A DNA stretch of 17,228 nt from Bacillota bacterium. Its GTDB lineage: Bacteria > Bacillota > Bacilli > Paenibacillales > Paenibacillaceae. Both the position numbers and the translations under genes were made by a program. Location: the NCBI GenBank assembly GCA_023460795.1, contig JAEWPC010000013.1:1-17228 (forward strand), written 5' to 3'. The notes under the pieces were generated by a model that saw nothing but the letters and a program-made list of their open reading frames with translations, was not told the DNA's origin and ran no database searches. This document shows positions 1-6,764 of this stretch, piece by piece. How positions within the stretch are numbered: the stretch's first letter is position 1; the number at the start of each line of letters is the position of its first letter.

Positions 1-74
1 GATTTCTGTCCTTCCTTACCTTCAAGATATTTTTTTACAGCTTGTATTTTTTCCTGCGCTGTAAACCTGGCCAT
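1..74 (-). CDS. IS3-family (IS150-like) transposase OrfA, N-terminus only (partial)
   Basis: Reading leftwards from an ATG at 74, the frame gives MARFTAQEKIQAVKKYLEG followed by KEGQK before the window ends. This resembles the start of the helix-turn-helix OrfA protein of IS150-like IS3 elements, which binds the element's ends. An SD-like GGAGGTG (84-90) lies about 9 nt upstream of the start. Only about 24 residues are visible, so neither the catalytic DDE part nor the integrity of the element can be judged. The family assignment rests on this short N-terminus plus the adjacent terminal-repeat-like sequence. Confidence 0.65.
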   Translation of the reverse strand, partial: MARFTAQEKIQAVKKYLEGKEGQK

Positions 75-127
75 AAAAAACTGCACCTCCAATGTTAGAT
101 CGTGTCTAACAATTGGGGTGCAGTTCA
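1..127 (-). mobile_element. Left end of an IS3/IS150-like insertion sequence (partial)
   Basis: Outside the transposase start, the minus strand reads TGAACTGCACCCCAATTG, beginning at 127 with the TG dinucleotide typical of IS3-family ends. It is followed by a small dyad, TTAGA-cacga-TCTAA (97-111), just upstream of the transposase ribosome-binding site. GTGCAGTTCA at the tip resembles GTGCAGTTTT nearer the gene. The other end lies outside the window, so the target duplication and full length cannot be checked. The boundary at 127 is inferred from the TG tip. Confidence 0.6.
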
Positions 128-144
128 CGAGGAGGGCGGGTCTT

Positions 145-335
145 CATAACGTTATCATGTAACGCTATTCTCCCTCGAACGACACTTTCGGCGCGAATAA
201 CGGGGTGCGGTAATGCTATTTTACTTGAAAATCGGGTGCGAGAGTTACGAGTCCCAATAAAAGCGTTATAGCGTAACGCTTTTACCGCTAGCGAGACAAT
301 TACGGAGCGAATAAGGGGATGCGATAACGCTATCG
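145..335. repeat. Array of four phased imperfect palindromes (array 1)
   Basis: The 234 bp between the IS end and the nucleotidase gene contain no gene but four related units. Each ends in a variant of TAACGCTATT, at 160, 211 (TAATGCTATT), 274 (TAACGCTTTT) and 324 (TAACGCTATC). Each begins with an (A)ATAA block, at about 146, 196, 256 and 310. Unit 3 is a perfect 10-bp stem, AAAAGCGTTA/TAACGCTTTT, around a 5-nt loop (259-283). Units 2 and 4 agree at 23 of 28 aligned bases (193-220 against 307-334). Right-arm spacings are 51, 63 and 50 bp. The array lies downstream of the minus-strand nucleotidase, a usual place for REP-like repeats. Confidence 0.6.
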
Positions 336-361
336 CCGCTCAATAGATGCCCCGTTACTCT

Positions 362-946
362 TCAATCCTCCGTCAGCTCGTCGATCGTGCGCTCGAAGCT
401 CGGGGCGAGGTTCATGAGGAACCACTCCACTTCGGGGAGATCGAGCTTGCGCAGCTTCTCCTCGGTCTGGCGGCGGGCGGTCGCGAATTCTCGGTTGCCG
501 GCGGACGTCTCGCTGATGCATTTCAAATAGGCATCAAGTAAATCAGCCGCCTTCAGAAGCTTGGCGAGCTCGGGATTCTCCGGCTTGCGACCGATGAGCG
601 GAGAATAGACGTGGCGCAGCGCAGGCGGTACGGTCGAGAGCAACCGTTCCGCGGCCAAATCTTCGATCTCGCGAAAATTCTCGAGAATGCGAGGATTGTG
701 GTGCTTGACCGGCGTCGGAATATCTCCCGTTAACACTTCCGTGGCATCATGGAATAAAGCATAGGCGACGATCTCGTCCGGATTGACGTCGCGGCCGAAT
801 ATTTCCCGAGAAATGGTGCACAGAGAATGGGCCAGCAGCGCGACGTGGAACGAGTGCTCGGCGACATTGTCCGACGTCGTATTCCGCATGAGACTCCAAC
901 GTTCGATATGTTGCAGTCGATAGAGATAGGCGAGATAATGATTCAT
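362..946 (-). CDS. yfbR: YfbR-type HD-domain 5'-deoxynucleotidase
   Basis: This 194-residue protein resembles E. coli YfbR (199 aa), a cytoplasmic metal-dependent phosphohydrolase that removes phosphate from deoxynucleoside 5'-monophosphates. The key residues line up: R16-W17 in HIERWSLMRN, H31 in AEHSFHVA, H66-D67 in FHDATEVLTGDIPTPVK, and D135 in KAADLLDAYLK. H31, H66, D67 and D135 are the expected HD metal ligands. The start at 946 was chosen because it matches the family N-terminus (MNHYLAYLYRL) and has AAAGGAG (957-963) about 10 nt upstream. A longer in-frame start at 1024 would add 26 residues not expected for the family. The gene is divergent from fumarase with a 105-nt gap. The exact substrate is inferred from the family. 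Confidence 0.85.
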   Translation of the reverse strand: MNHYLAYLYRLQHIERWSLMRNTTSDNVAEHSFHVALLAHSLCTISREIFGRDVNPDEIVAYALFHDATEVLTGDIPTPVKHHNPRILENFREIEDLAAERLLSTVPPALRHVYSPLIGRKPENPELAKLLKAADLLDAYLKCISETSAGNREFATARRQTEEKLRKLDLPEVEWFLMNLAPSFERTIDELTED

Positions 947-1001
947 AGCGGGGAGGCTCCTTTGCTCCGTTGGCGTCAGCCGTTTGTCCTTGTCATATGT
1001 T

Positions 1002-1007
1002 ATTATA
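1002..1007 (-). promoter_or_regulatory. Candidate -10 box for the nucleotidase gene
   Basis: The minus strand has an exact TATAAT at 1007-1002. The hexamer TAGTCG lies 17 nt further upstream and matches TTGACA at three of six positions. This would give a leader of about 50 nt ahead of the ATG at 946. The prediction comes from sequence only. No equally good promoter is visible for the divergent fumarase gene, although TTGTCC (984-989) and TATAGA (1004-1009) lie in the same gap with a spacer that is too short. Confidence 0.4.
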
Positions 1008-1051
1008 GACTTAGAGAGAAGCAACGACTAGAGAGGAGAGTTTTACACGTT

Positions 1052-2602
1052 ATGTCTATTTTCGAAGAAAGCATGTATAAACTCATCGTGGAGACTTCCA
1101 CCAACCTGCCGGCGGACGTGCGCCGCACGATCGCCGCGGCACGAGAGAAGGAAGACAGCGCGACGCGCGCGGGTCTGTCCCTTACGACGATCGCCCAGAA
1201 TATCGAGATGGCGGAATGCAACGTCTCGCCGATCTGCCAGGATACAGGAATGCCGACTTTCGTCGTTCATACGCCGGTCGGAGCTAACCAGATCGTAATG
1301 CGCAAGGAGATTCGTAATGCGATCGCCCGCGCGACGAAGGACGGCAAGCTGCGCACGAACTCCGTCGATTCCTTGACGGGCGGCAATACGGGCGACAACC
1401 TCGGCCCCGGTACGCCGGTCATCCATTTCGAGCAATGGGAAAAGGACGAGATCGACGTTCGGCTGATCCTGAAGGGCGGCGGCTGCGAAAATAAAAACAT
1501 TCAATATAGCCTGCCTTGTGAATTGGAAGAACTTGGCAAAGCGGGGCGCGATCTCGACGGCATCCGCAAGTGCGTGCTGCATGCGGTCTACCAAGCGCAA
1601 GGCCAAGGCTGCAGCGCGGGCTTTATCGGCGTAGGCATCGGCGGCGACCGGACGACCGGCTACGAGCTCGCGAAGCAACAGCTGTTCCGCCACGTCGAAG
1701 ACGTGAATCCGATTCCGGAGCTGGCTAAGCTCGAAGAATATATTATGGATAAGGCGAATCAGCTCGGCATCGGTACGATGGGCTTCGGCGGCAACGTAAC
1801 GCTGCTCGGTTGTAAAGTCGGAGTGAATAACCGTCTGCCGGCCAGCTTCTTCGTGTCCGTCGCATACAACTGCTGGGCGTACCGCCGTCAAGGCGTCATT
1901 CTCGACGGTTCGACGCACGAGATCAAGAACTGGGTATATGAAGGCGGCTCCGCAGTACCTATGAACGCCTCTCCTGCTTCCAAGGTAGAGACGAAATCGG
2001 ACATCTCCGCTACGTCCGAGCGCCGCGAGATCGTGCTTCAGATGCCGCTCACCGAAGAAGACGTGCGCAGCCTGAAAGTCGGCGACGTCGTTATTCTGAA
2101 CGGCGAGATGCACACCGGCCGCGACGCGCTTCACAAGCATTTGATGGACCACGACGCGCCGATCGACCTGAACGGCGGGGTTATCTATCACTGCGGACCG
2201 GTTATGCTAAAGGACGACGAAGGCTGGCACGTGAAGGCGGCCGGACCGACGACGAGCATTCGCGAGGAGCCGTACCAAGGCGACATTATGCGTAAATTCG
2301 GCATTCGCGCGGTCATCGGCAAAGGCGGCATGGGACCGAAAACGCTCAAAGCGCTCCAAGAGCATGGAGGCGTCTATTTGAATGCCGTCGGAGGAGCAGC
2401 GCAATATTATGCGGAGTGCATCAAGAAAGTGAACGGCGTCGACTTCATGGAATTCGGGATCCCGGAAGCGATGTGGCATCTGCAAGTCGAAGGCTTCGCG
2501 GCGATCGTCACGATGGATGCGCACGGCAACAGCTTGCATGCCGACGTGGACAAAGATTCCAAAGAGAAGCTCGCCCAATTCAAAGACCCGGTCTTCGTCT
2601 AA
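1052..2602 (+). CDS. fumA: Class I (iron-sulfur) fumarate hydratase
   Basis: This 516-residue enzyme would interconvert fumarate and L-malate in the TCA cycle in the cytoplasm. The N-terminal alpha domain (about 1-280) carries the three cysteines expected to hold the [4Fe-4S] cluster: C62 in SPICQDTGMP, C145 in KGGGCENKN and C187 in GQGCSAGF. The C-terminal beta domain (about 325-516) includes LKVGDVVILNGEMHTGRD, GPTTSIREEPYQG and VIGKGGMGPKT, as in single-chain class I fumarases. The start at 1052 was chosen because GGAGAG (1035-1040) lies 11 nt upstream and the protein begins at the family N-terminus. The open frame extends to 827, but that part lies opposite the nucleotidase gene and resembles nothing. 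The gap to the downstream kinase gene is 35 nt with no terminator, so co-transcription is possible. L(+)-tartrate dehydratase is a related alternative, made less likely by the fused alpha-beta layout. Confidence 0.9.
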   Translation: MSIFEESMYKLIVETSTNLPADVRRTIAAAREKEDSATRAGLSLTTIAQNIEMAECNVSPICQDTGMPTFVVHTPVGANQIVMRKEIRNAIARATKDGKLRTNSVDSLTGGNTGDNLGPGTPVIHFEQWEKDEIDVRLILKGGGCENKNIQYSLPCELEELGKAGRDLDGIRKCVLHAVYQAQGQGCSAGFIGVGIGGDRTTGYELAKQQLFRHVEDVNPIPELAKLEEYIMDKANQLGIGTMGFGGNVTLLGCKVGVNNRLPASFFVSVAYNCWAYRRQGVILDGSTHEIKNWVYEGGSAVPMNASPASKVETKSDISATSERREIVLQMPLTEEDVRSLKVGDVVILNGEMHTGRDALHKHLMDHDAPIDLNGGVIYHCGPVMLKDDEGWHVKAAGPTTSIREEPYQGDIMRKFGIRAVIGKGGMGPKTLKALQEHGGVYLNAVGGAAQYYAECIKKVNGVDFMEFGIPEAMWHLQVEGFAAIVTMDAHGNSLHADVDKDSKEKLAQFKDPVFV

Positions 2603-2637
2603 TCTTCCGTTGAATCCGAAGGAGCAGTCCGCAGACC

Positions 2638-4440
2638 ATGACTAAATTTCGCTGGAAACTGACCGCGCTTTTCATGCTTCTGATCGGCCTCTCCGTCCTA
2701 GCGGCAGGACTTCTGACAGGCAACTCCTACACGAAGAACCACCAGTCCGCGCTGAAGGAGCACATGATCCGGGAGTTGCGCGTGTTGGACGCCACCTCAC
2801 CGTGGCCGATGGATATCGCTCCTGCCGAGCGAGGGGAATACCTGCAACGGCAAGCGCTGAAGTTCAAGGAAATCGCCGGCATGCGCGTCACGTACATTCT
2901 CCCTGACGGGACGGTTCTAGGTGATTCGGATCATCTTCCGTCGACCATGGATAACCATCTAAGCCGCCGAGAAGTTCAGGAAGCGCTTGCGGAGGGAACG
3001 GGCAGCAGTATCCGCTATAGCGATACGCTCCATATGAAAATGCTGTACGTGGCGATTAAGACTTCCGCGAAGGACGGCACAGACTCGGCGGGTATGATCA
3101 GGCTGTCCATGAGCCTTAGCGACGTCGAGAACGGCTTGAATCGGATGTGGCTGGCGCTCGTCTTCGGGTTGTTCCTCTTATTCGCGCTCGCGGCTGTCGT
3201 GAGCTATCGCATCGCGTTAAGCGTGACGAAACCGCTTGAGAGAATGACGTCCGCCGCGAAGCGCATGGCCAACATGGATTACGCGATCCGCGTACCGGAA
3301 GGCGGCAAAGACGAAATCGGAGAGCTGGCGAGAGCGCTGAACGCGATGGCCGGCAGCTTGCAAGGCCAGATGGAGGAAATTCGACATAACGGCGCAAGGC
3401 TGCAAAGCGTTCTCGACAACATGACGAGCGGCGTCGTCATGATCGGACGCGACGGTCGAATTACGCTGTATAACCGGCAAGCGGAACAGCTGCTCGGAAG
3501 CACCGCGCGCGAACGAGTCGGACGGAGCTATACGGAGATTCGCAACCACTACGAGCTGCTCGGATTCATCCGAGACGGGTTGACGAATTCGGTCGTCGTT
3601 CACCAGGAGCTGACCGTGTACTATCCGGAGGAGAGAATGCTCGAGATCGGTCTCGTGCCGATGACGATGAGCGAGGACGAGGAGCCGGGGCTGCTGCTCG
3701 TCCTGCAGGACATAACCGCGATTCGCAGGCTGGAGAGCATGCGTAGCGAGTTCGTCGCGAACGTATCGCACGAGCTGAAGACGCCGGTGGCCGCCGTCAA
3801 AGGGTTCGCCGAGACGCTGCTCGCCGGTGCGATGGACGATCGAGAGACGGCGATATCGTTCCTTACGATCATACACGACGAGAGCGACCGGCTTAACCGG
3901 CTGATCGGAGATATTCTCGAGCTCTCGAAGATCGAGTCGCGGCGTTCGCCGTTGCAGTTCTCGCCGATCGATCTGCCGCATTTCCTTGAGCGGATGACCG
4001 AGCTGCTGTCCGCTGACGCGATGAAGAAGTCGATTACGCTGGACGTTCAGTCGGAACCTGAGTTGTTCTTGGAAGCGGACGAGGACCGGCTCGGCCAGAT
4101 CGTCATGAACTTGATGCAGAACGGCATCAACTATACGCCTGAAGGCGGGAGAGTCAAAGTGCGGGCAGAGACTGTCCCGGGAGAAGGCGAGGATGCGGTC
4201 GACCTCGTTCGGATCACGGTATCGGATACGGGTATCGGCATTCCGAAGAAGGACATCGACCGGATCTTCGAGCGGTTCTACCGCGTAGATAAGGCGCGTT
4301 CCCGAAGCTCGGGCGGCACAGGGCTAGGATTATCGATCGTTAAACACCTCGTGGAGCTCCATGGCGGAACGATCCGGGTAGAGAGCACGGTCGGCGTAGG
4401 GTCGCGTTTCATGATGGAATTGCCGATGCTCCAGCCTTAA
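2638..4440 (+). CDS. phoR: PhoR-like membrane sensor histidine kinase
   Basis: This 600-residue kinase has the PhoR/PnpS layout. Transmembrane helix 1 (about 8-28) is followed by an extracytoplasmic domain (about 29-170) containing LPDGTVLGDSDHLPSTM, a pattern of the PhoR-type dCache sensor. Then come helix 2 (about 171-192), HAMP (193-245), PAS (about 252-362) and a HisKA domain with phosphorylated H378 in VANVSHELKTPVAAVKGF. The ATPase domain has an N box near NLMQNGINYTPEGG and G boxes DTGIGIP and GGTGLGLSIVKHL. The start is the ATG at 2638, with AAGGAG about 12 nt upstream. It lies between fumarase and a PhoP-like regulator, its likely partner, separated by 116 nt. In B. subtilis the order is phoP-phoR; here the kinase comes first. 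A phosphate-limitation role is inferred from the layout, the partner and the candidate Pho box; WalK- or ResE-type kinases share much of the layout. Confidence 0.75.
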   Translation: MTKFRWKLTALFMLLIGLSVLAAGLLTGNSYTKNHQSALKEHMIRELRVLDATSPWPMDIAPAERGEYLQRQALKFKEIAGMRVTYILPDGTVLGDSDHLPSTMDNHLSRREVQEALAEGTGSSIRYSDTLHMKMLYVAIKTSAKDGTDSAGMIRLSMSLSDVENGLNRMWLALVFGLFLLFALAAVVSYRIALSVTKPLERMTSAAKRMANMDYAIRVPEGGKDEIGELARALNAMAGSLQGQMEEIRHNGARLQSVLDNMTSGVVMIGRDGRITLYNRQAEQLLGSTARERVGRSYTEIRNHYELLGFIRDGLTNSVVVHQELTVYYPEERMLEIGLVPMTMSEDEEPGLLLVLQDITAIRRLESMRSEFVANVSHELKTPVAAVKGFAETLLAGAMDDRETAISFLTIIHDESDRLNRLIGDILELSKIESRRSPLQFSPIDLPHFLERMTELLSADAMKKSITLDVQSEPELFLEADEDRLGQIVMNLMQNGINYTPEGGRVKVRAETVPGEGEDAVDLVRITVSDTGIGIPKKDIDRIFERFYRVDKARSRSSGGTGLGLSIVKHLVELHGGTIRVESTVGVGSRFMMELPMLQP

Positions 4441-4443
4441 CAT

Positions 4444-4489
4444 TTTACATTTTACATTCCGATAACACTTTGATGCGGTTCGGTTTACA
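4444..4489 (+). promoter_or_regulatory. Candidate Pho box upstream of the PhoP-like regulator
   Basis: The gap between kinase and regulator has TTTACA at 4451-4456, ATAACA at 4462-4467 and TTTACA at 4484-4489, all on one 11-bp phase. The intermediate position (4473) does not match. A further TTTACA is at 4444-4449, off phase. B. subtilis PhoP binds TT(A/C/T)ACA-like direct repeats with 11-bp periodicity and regulates its own gene, so this fits autoregulation. The hexamer is AT-rich, but the local phase is striking against GC-rich surroundings. No convincing -10 box was found at a standard distance from the last repeat. Confidence 0.45.
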
Positions 4490-4556
4490 TGGGCATGATA
4501 AAACTAACCTATCAAGTCATTCTATGGCGGGGCAGCCTGCTAGACCGGAGGGTCTC

Positions 4557-5285
4557 ATGTCGGACAAAGTGTTGATCATTGAGGACGAACCGACGCTTGC
4601 GCGCCTCGTTACCTATAATCTCTCACAAGAAGGCTACGAAACGGAAGTGGTCGGCAACGGAGCGGAAGGTCTGCACCGGGCGATTTACGAACCTTTCGCC
4701 GTTATTTTCCTAGACTTAATGCTGCCTGGGATGAACGGATTCGAGGTGCTGCAGAAGCTGCGCCAGAACGGCGTGAAGACGCCCGTCATCATTCTAACCG
4801 CCAGGAACGCCGAAGAAGAAGTCGTGCAAGGCTTGAAGCTCGGAGCGGACGACTACATTACGAAGCCCTTCGGAGTAGCGGAGCTGCTCGCGCGCACTTC
4901 CGCCGTGCTTCGCCGCTCGCGCAACGAAGAGAGCCTGCCGGCGAAATCCGCGAACGGCGAGAGGATCATTACGCTGGGCGATCTGCAGATTTATCCGGAT
5001 AAGTACGAGGTATTCCTGAACGGCCATTGGATTACGTTGCGTCCGAAGGAGTTCGAGGTGCTGCTCTATCTGGCCGAAAGGCCGGGCATCGTCGTTACCC
5101 GCGACGATCTGATGAACGTCGTATGGGGCTTCGACTATATCGGCGGTCAGCGTACCGTCGACGTCCACGTCAGCTCGCTTCGCAAAAAGCTAGAGTTGAA
5201 TCAGCAGACTGTACAGATCGAGTCGATCAGAGGGGTCGGCTACAAGCTATACGTCAATCGCAAAGCAAGCTCTTCTGGCCGGTAG
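4557..5285 (+). CDS. phoP: PhoP-like OmpR-family response regulator
   Basis: This 242-residue DNA-binding regulator has a receiver domain (about 1-120) with acidic pocket E9-D10-E11, phospho-acceptor D53 in FLDLMLPGMNG, T81 in IILTARN and K103 in YITKPFG. A winged-helix domain (about 140-235) follows, with LRPKEFEVLLYLAERPG, RTVDVHVSSLRKKLE and IRGVGYKL. The segment ITLGDLQIYPDKYEVFLNG closely resembles the matching part of B. subtilis PhoP. The start at 4557 gives the canonical MSDKVLIIEDE and has GGAGGG about 5 nt upstream; an upstream in-frame start at 4470 would overlap the candidate Pho box and add unrelated residues. It follows a PhoR-like kinase. It probably activates or represses phosphate-starvation genes, itself included, but regulon membership cannot be seen here. 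Confidence 0.78.
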   Translation: MSDKVLIIEDEPTLARLVTYNLSQEGYETEVVGNGAEGLHRAIYEPFAVIFLDLMLPGMNGFEVLQKLRQNGVKTPVIILTARNAEEEVVQGLKLGADDYITKPFGVAELLARTSAVLRRSRNEESLPAKSANGERIITLGDLQIYPDKYEVFLNGHWITLRPKEFEVLLYLAERPGIVVTRDDLMNVVWGFDYIGGQRTVDVHVSSLRKKLELNQQTVQIESIRGVGYKLYVNRKASSSGR

Positions 5286-5302
5286 GCTGGGGGAGCTTTT
5301 TT
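5266..5302 (+). terminator. Rho-independent terminator overlapping the phoP stop codon
   Basis: AAGCTC (5267-5272) pairs with GAGCTT (5293-5298), with an inner GCC/GGC pairing around GGTA, and the right arm runs straight into six Ts (5297-5302). The hairpin contains the regulator's stop codon at 5283-5285, so it should end the phoR-phoP transcript before the AT-richer gene that follows. Confidence 0.7.
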
Positions 5303-5324
5303 GGAATTAGAGGGGTGAGGGTTG

Positions 5325-5954
5325 ATGGCAGGTGCAAGGCATAAAGTTAAGAGGGTTCACTGGGCTGCTGCATTAAGCGTTGTTCTGGTTATTGTCGTTT
5401 GTTTTATTTCGCTTAATGCGGATAGGATTAGAAACACACTGCAACAATCGAATCATTCAACGGAGATGCTGCCTACTGATTTAATACTTGATAAGGATGG
5501 AAACTACCAAGGGTTTTCGAGTTTGCCTACCATTGAATCAGTAGATGATGCGAGGAATGCAGGGTACATTATTAGTCTGGACTCCGACATTGTTGGAAAT
5601 GCGGAACGATGGCGTCAGTTTATTGAAACCGCAGCAGAGGGTAGGAACGCATCTGTTCGAACATACACCTTTTCGACGAAAGTTGATTCTGGTCCGTTAA
5701 TTAAGGATTTATACTTCTATAACGGCAATTACTATCTTTTTGACAGCAGTTCTAACCAACAACAAGCACAGCCGTACTCGTTTCTATTAACTTTGGAAGG
5801 GCAATTCGGAAATCCGAGAAAGGATAGTTGGGTTGTCGTTCTAACCAATGACCGAGCATTAACATTCGATGCGGTGATAAAGTCGTTGCTCTCCAGCTAT
5901 ATGGACTTCCAAAAGAGTGCACCCCGATATCAATTGGTCTTGTTCAACCTATGA
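5325..5954 (+). CDS. Membrane-anchored protein with a DUF4362-like region, function unknown
   Basis: This is a 209-residue protein with a short basic N-terminus (RHKVKRVHW), one hydrophobic helix (about 14-31) and a polar remainder that should lie outside the membrane. The helix contains a cysteine (VIVVCFIS) but lacks the small residue before it that a lipobox needs, so it looks like a signal anchor. The stretch from NAGYIISLDSDI through RWRQFIETAAEGRNASVRTY to PLIKDLYFYNGNYYLFDSS resembles DUF4362 proteins, small secreted or lipoproteins of Bacillota without a known function. The start could be ATG 5325 or the adjoining TTG 5322, both after AGGGGTGAGG. The coding region is clearly AT-richer than its neighbours (about 43% GC in a line counted by eye), suggesting recent acquisition. 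It sits alone between two regulatory systems, after a terminator. The DUF4362 call is from memory of the family pattern. Confidence 0.6.
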   Translation: MAGARHKVKRVHWAAALSVVLVIVVCFISLNADRIRNTLQQSNHSTEMLPTDLILDKDGNYQGFSSLPTIESVDDARNAGYIISLDSDIVGNAERWRQFIETAAEGRNASVRTYTFSTKVDSGPLIKDLYFYNGNYYLFDSSSNQQQAQPYSFLLTLEGQFGNPRKDSWVVVLTNDRALTFDAVIKSLLSSYMDFQKSAPRYQLVLFNL

Positions 5955-6068
5955 CCGAATGATAGAGCCGATTGAATCGCAACTCGCGGTTCGGGGGCAA
6001 CTTGTTCCGCTATTTTCCTGCTTGTTGTATAGAAGGATGGATAAGTCCAACTGTATAGGAGCGCACCA

Positions 6069-6764
6069 ATGAACTTTGATTGCTTAATAGTAGACGACGA
6101 GGTCGCGCTCGCGGAGACGACCAACGAGTATTTCAATATGTTTGACGTCAAATCCGCTTTCGTAACCGATGCGGAGACGTGCTTGCGATTTTTGCGTGAG
6201 CATGAGACATCGCTGATCCTCCTCGATATTAACCTCGGCCAAACTTCGGGCTTCGACTTATGCAAGAAGCTCAGGCAGACGACGCAAATCCCGATTATAT
6301 TCATCAGCGCCAGGTCGAGCGACGACGACGTGCTGATTGCTTTGAATATCGGCGGCGACGACTACATTCAGAAGCCGTATACGCTCAGCATTCTTCTGGC
6401 CAAAGTGAAGGCGATGCTGAAGCGCCACGGCAACCAAGGAGTGCCCGGTCCTACAGCTCCATCGATCGAGTTCGGCAACGTCAAGATCGATCCCGTGCTG
6501 TGCCGCGTTCGGGTGAACGGCGAAGAAGTAAAACTCAAATCGCTCGAGTATAAACTGCTGCATTATCTGGTGGTCAACCGCAACCGGATCGTTCCGAAGG
6601 AGGAGCTGTTCCAGAACGTATGGGGAGACTCCTTCGTCGGAGACGGAACGCTTAACGTGCACATCCGGCATTTGCGGGAGAAGCTGGAAGAGAAACCGAA
6701 CGAACCGCAATATATCAAAACCGTATGGGGACGCGGGTACGTACTGGAGGATGGCGGCGTATGA
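6069..6764 (+). CDS. OmpR-family response regulator of an ABC-transporter-linked two-component system
   Basis: This 231-residue regulator has a receiver domain (about 1-118) with D9-D10-E11, phospho-acceptor D53 in LILLDINLGQTSG, S80 in IIFISARSS in place of the commoner threonine, and K102 in YIQKPYT. The C-terminal winged helix (about 130-228) has LKSLEYKLLHYLVVNRNR, LNVHIRHLREKLEE and TVWGRGYVLE. ATAGGAG (6055-6061) lies 7 nt upstream of the ATG. The stop codon overlaps the kinase start as ATGA, so the two are translationally coupled. The candidate target is the TTAAG direct repeat upstream of the ABC genes. Regulators of this type often control peptide or antibiotic efflux in Bacillota, but the signal here is unknown. 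Confidence 0.85.
   Translation: MNFDCLIVDDEVALAETTNEYFNMFDVKSAFVTDAETCLRFLREHETSLILLDINLGQTSGFDLCKKLRQTTQIPIIFISARSSDDDVLIALNIGGDDYIQKPYTLSILLAKVKAMLKRHGNQGVPGPTAPSIEFGNVKIDPVLCRVRVNGEEVKLKSLEYKLLHYLVVNRNRIVPKEELFQNVWGDSFVGDGTLNVHIRHLREKLEEKPNEPQYIKTVWGRGYVLEDGGV

Noticed and set aside
145..335. CRISPR array
   Set aside because: The units are degenerate palindromes with unequal spacing and no identical repeats or unique spacers of constant length, and there are no cas genes.
1043..2191. Long open frame on the minus strand opposite fumarase
   Set aside because: It lies wholly opposite a confidently identified enzyme gene, its product is rich in Arg, Ala, Val and Asp as expected of an antisense frame in GC-rich DNA, and no family was recognised.
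5966..5990. Terminator after the DUF4362-like gene
   Set aside because: A seven-pair stem with one G-U pair (GAATCGC/GCGGTTC) is visible, but it is followed by GGGG rather than a T-run.
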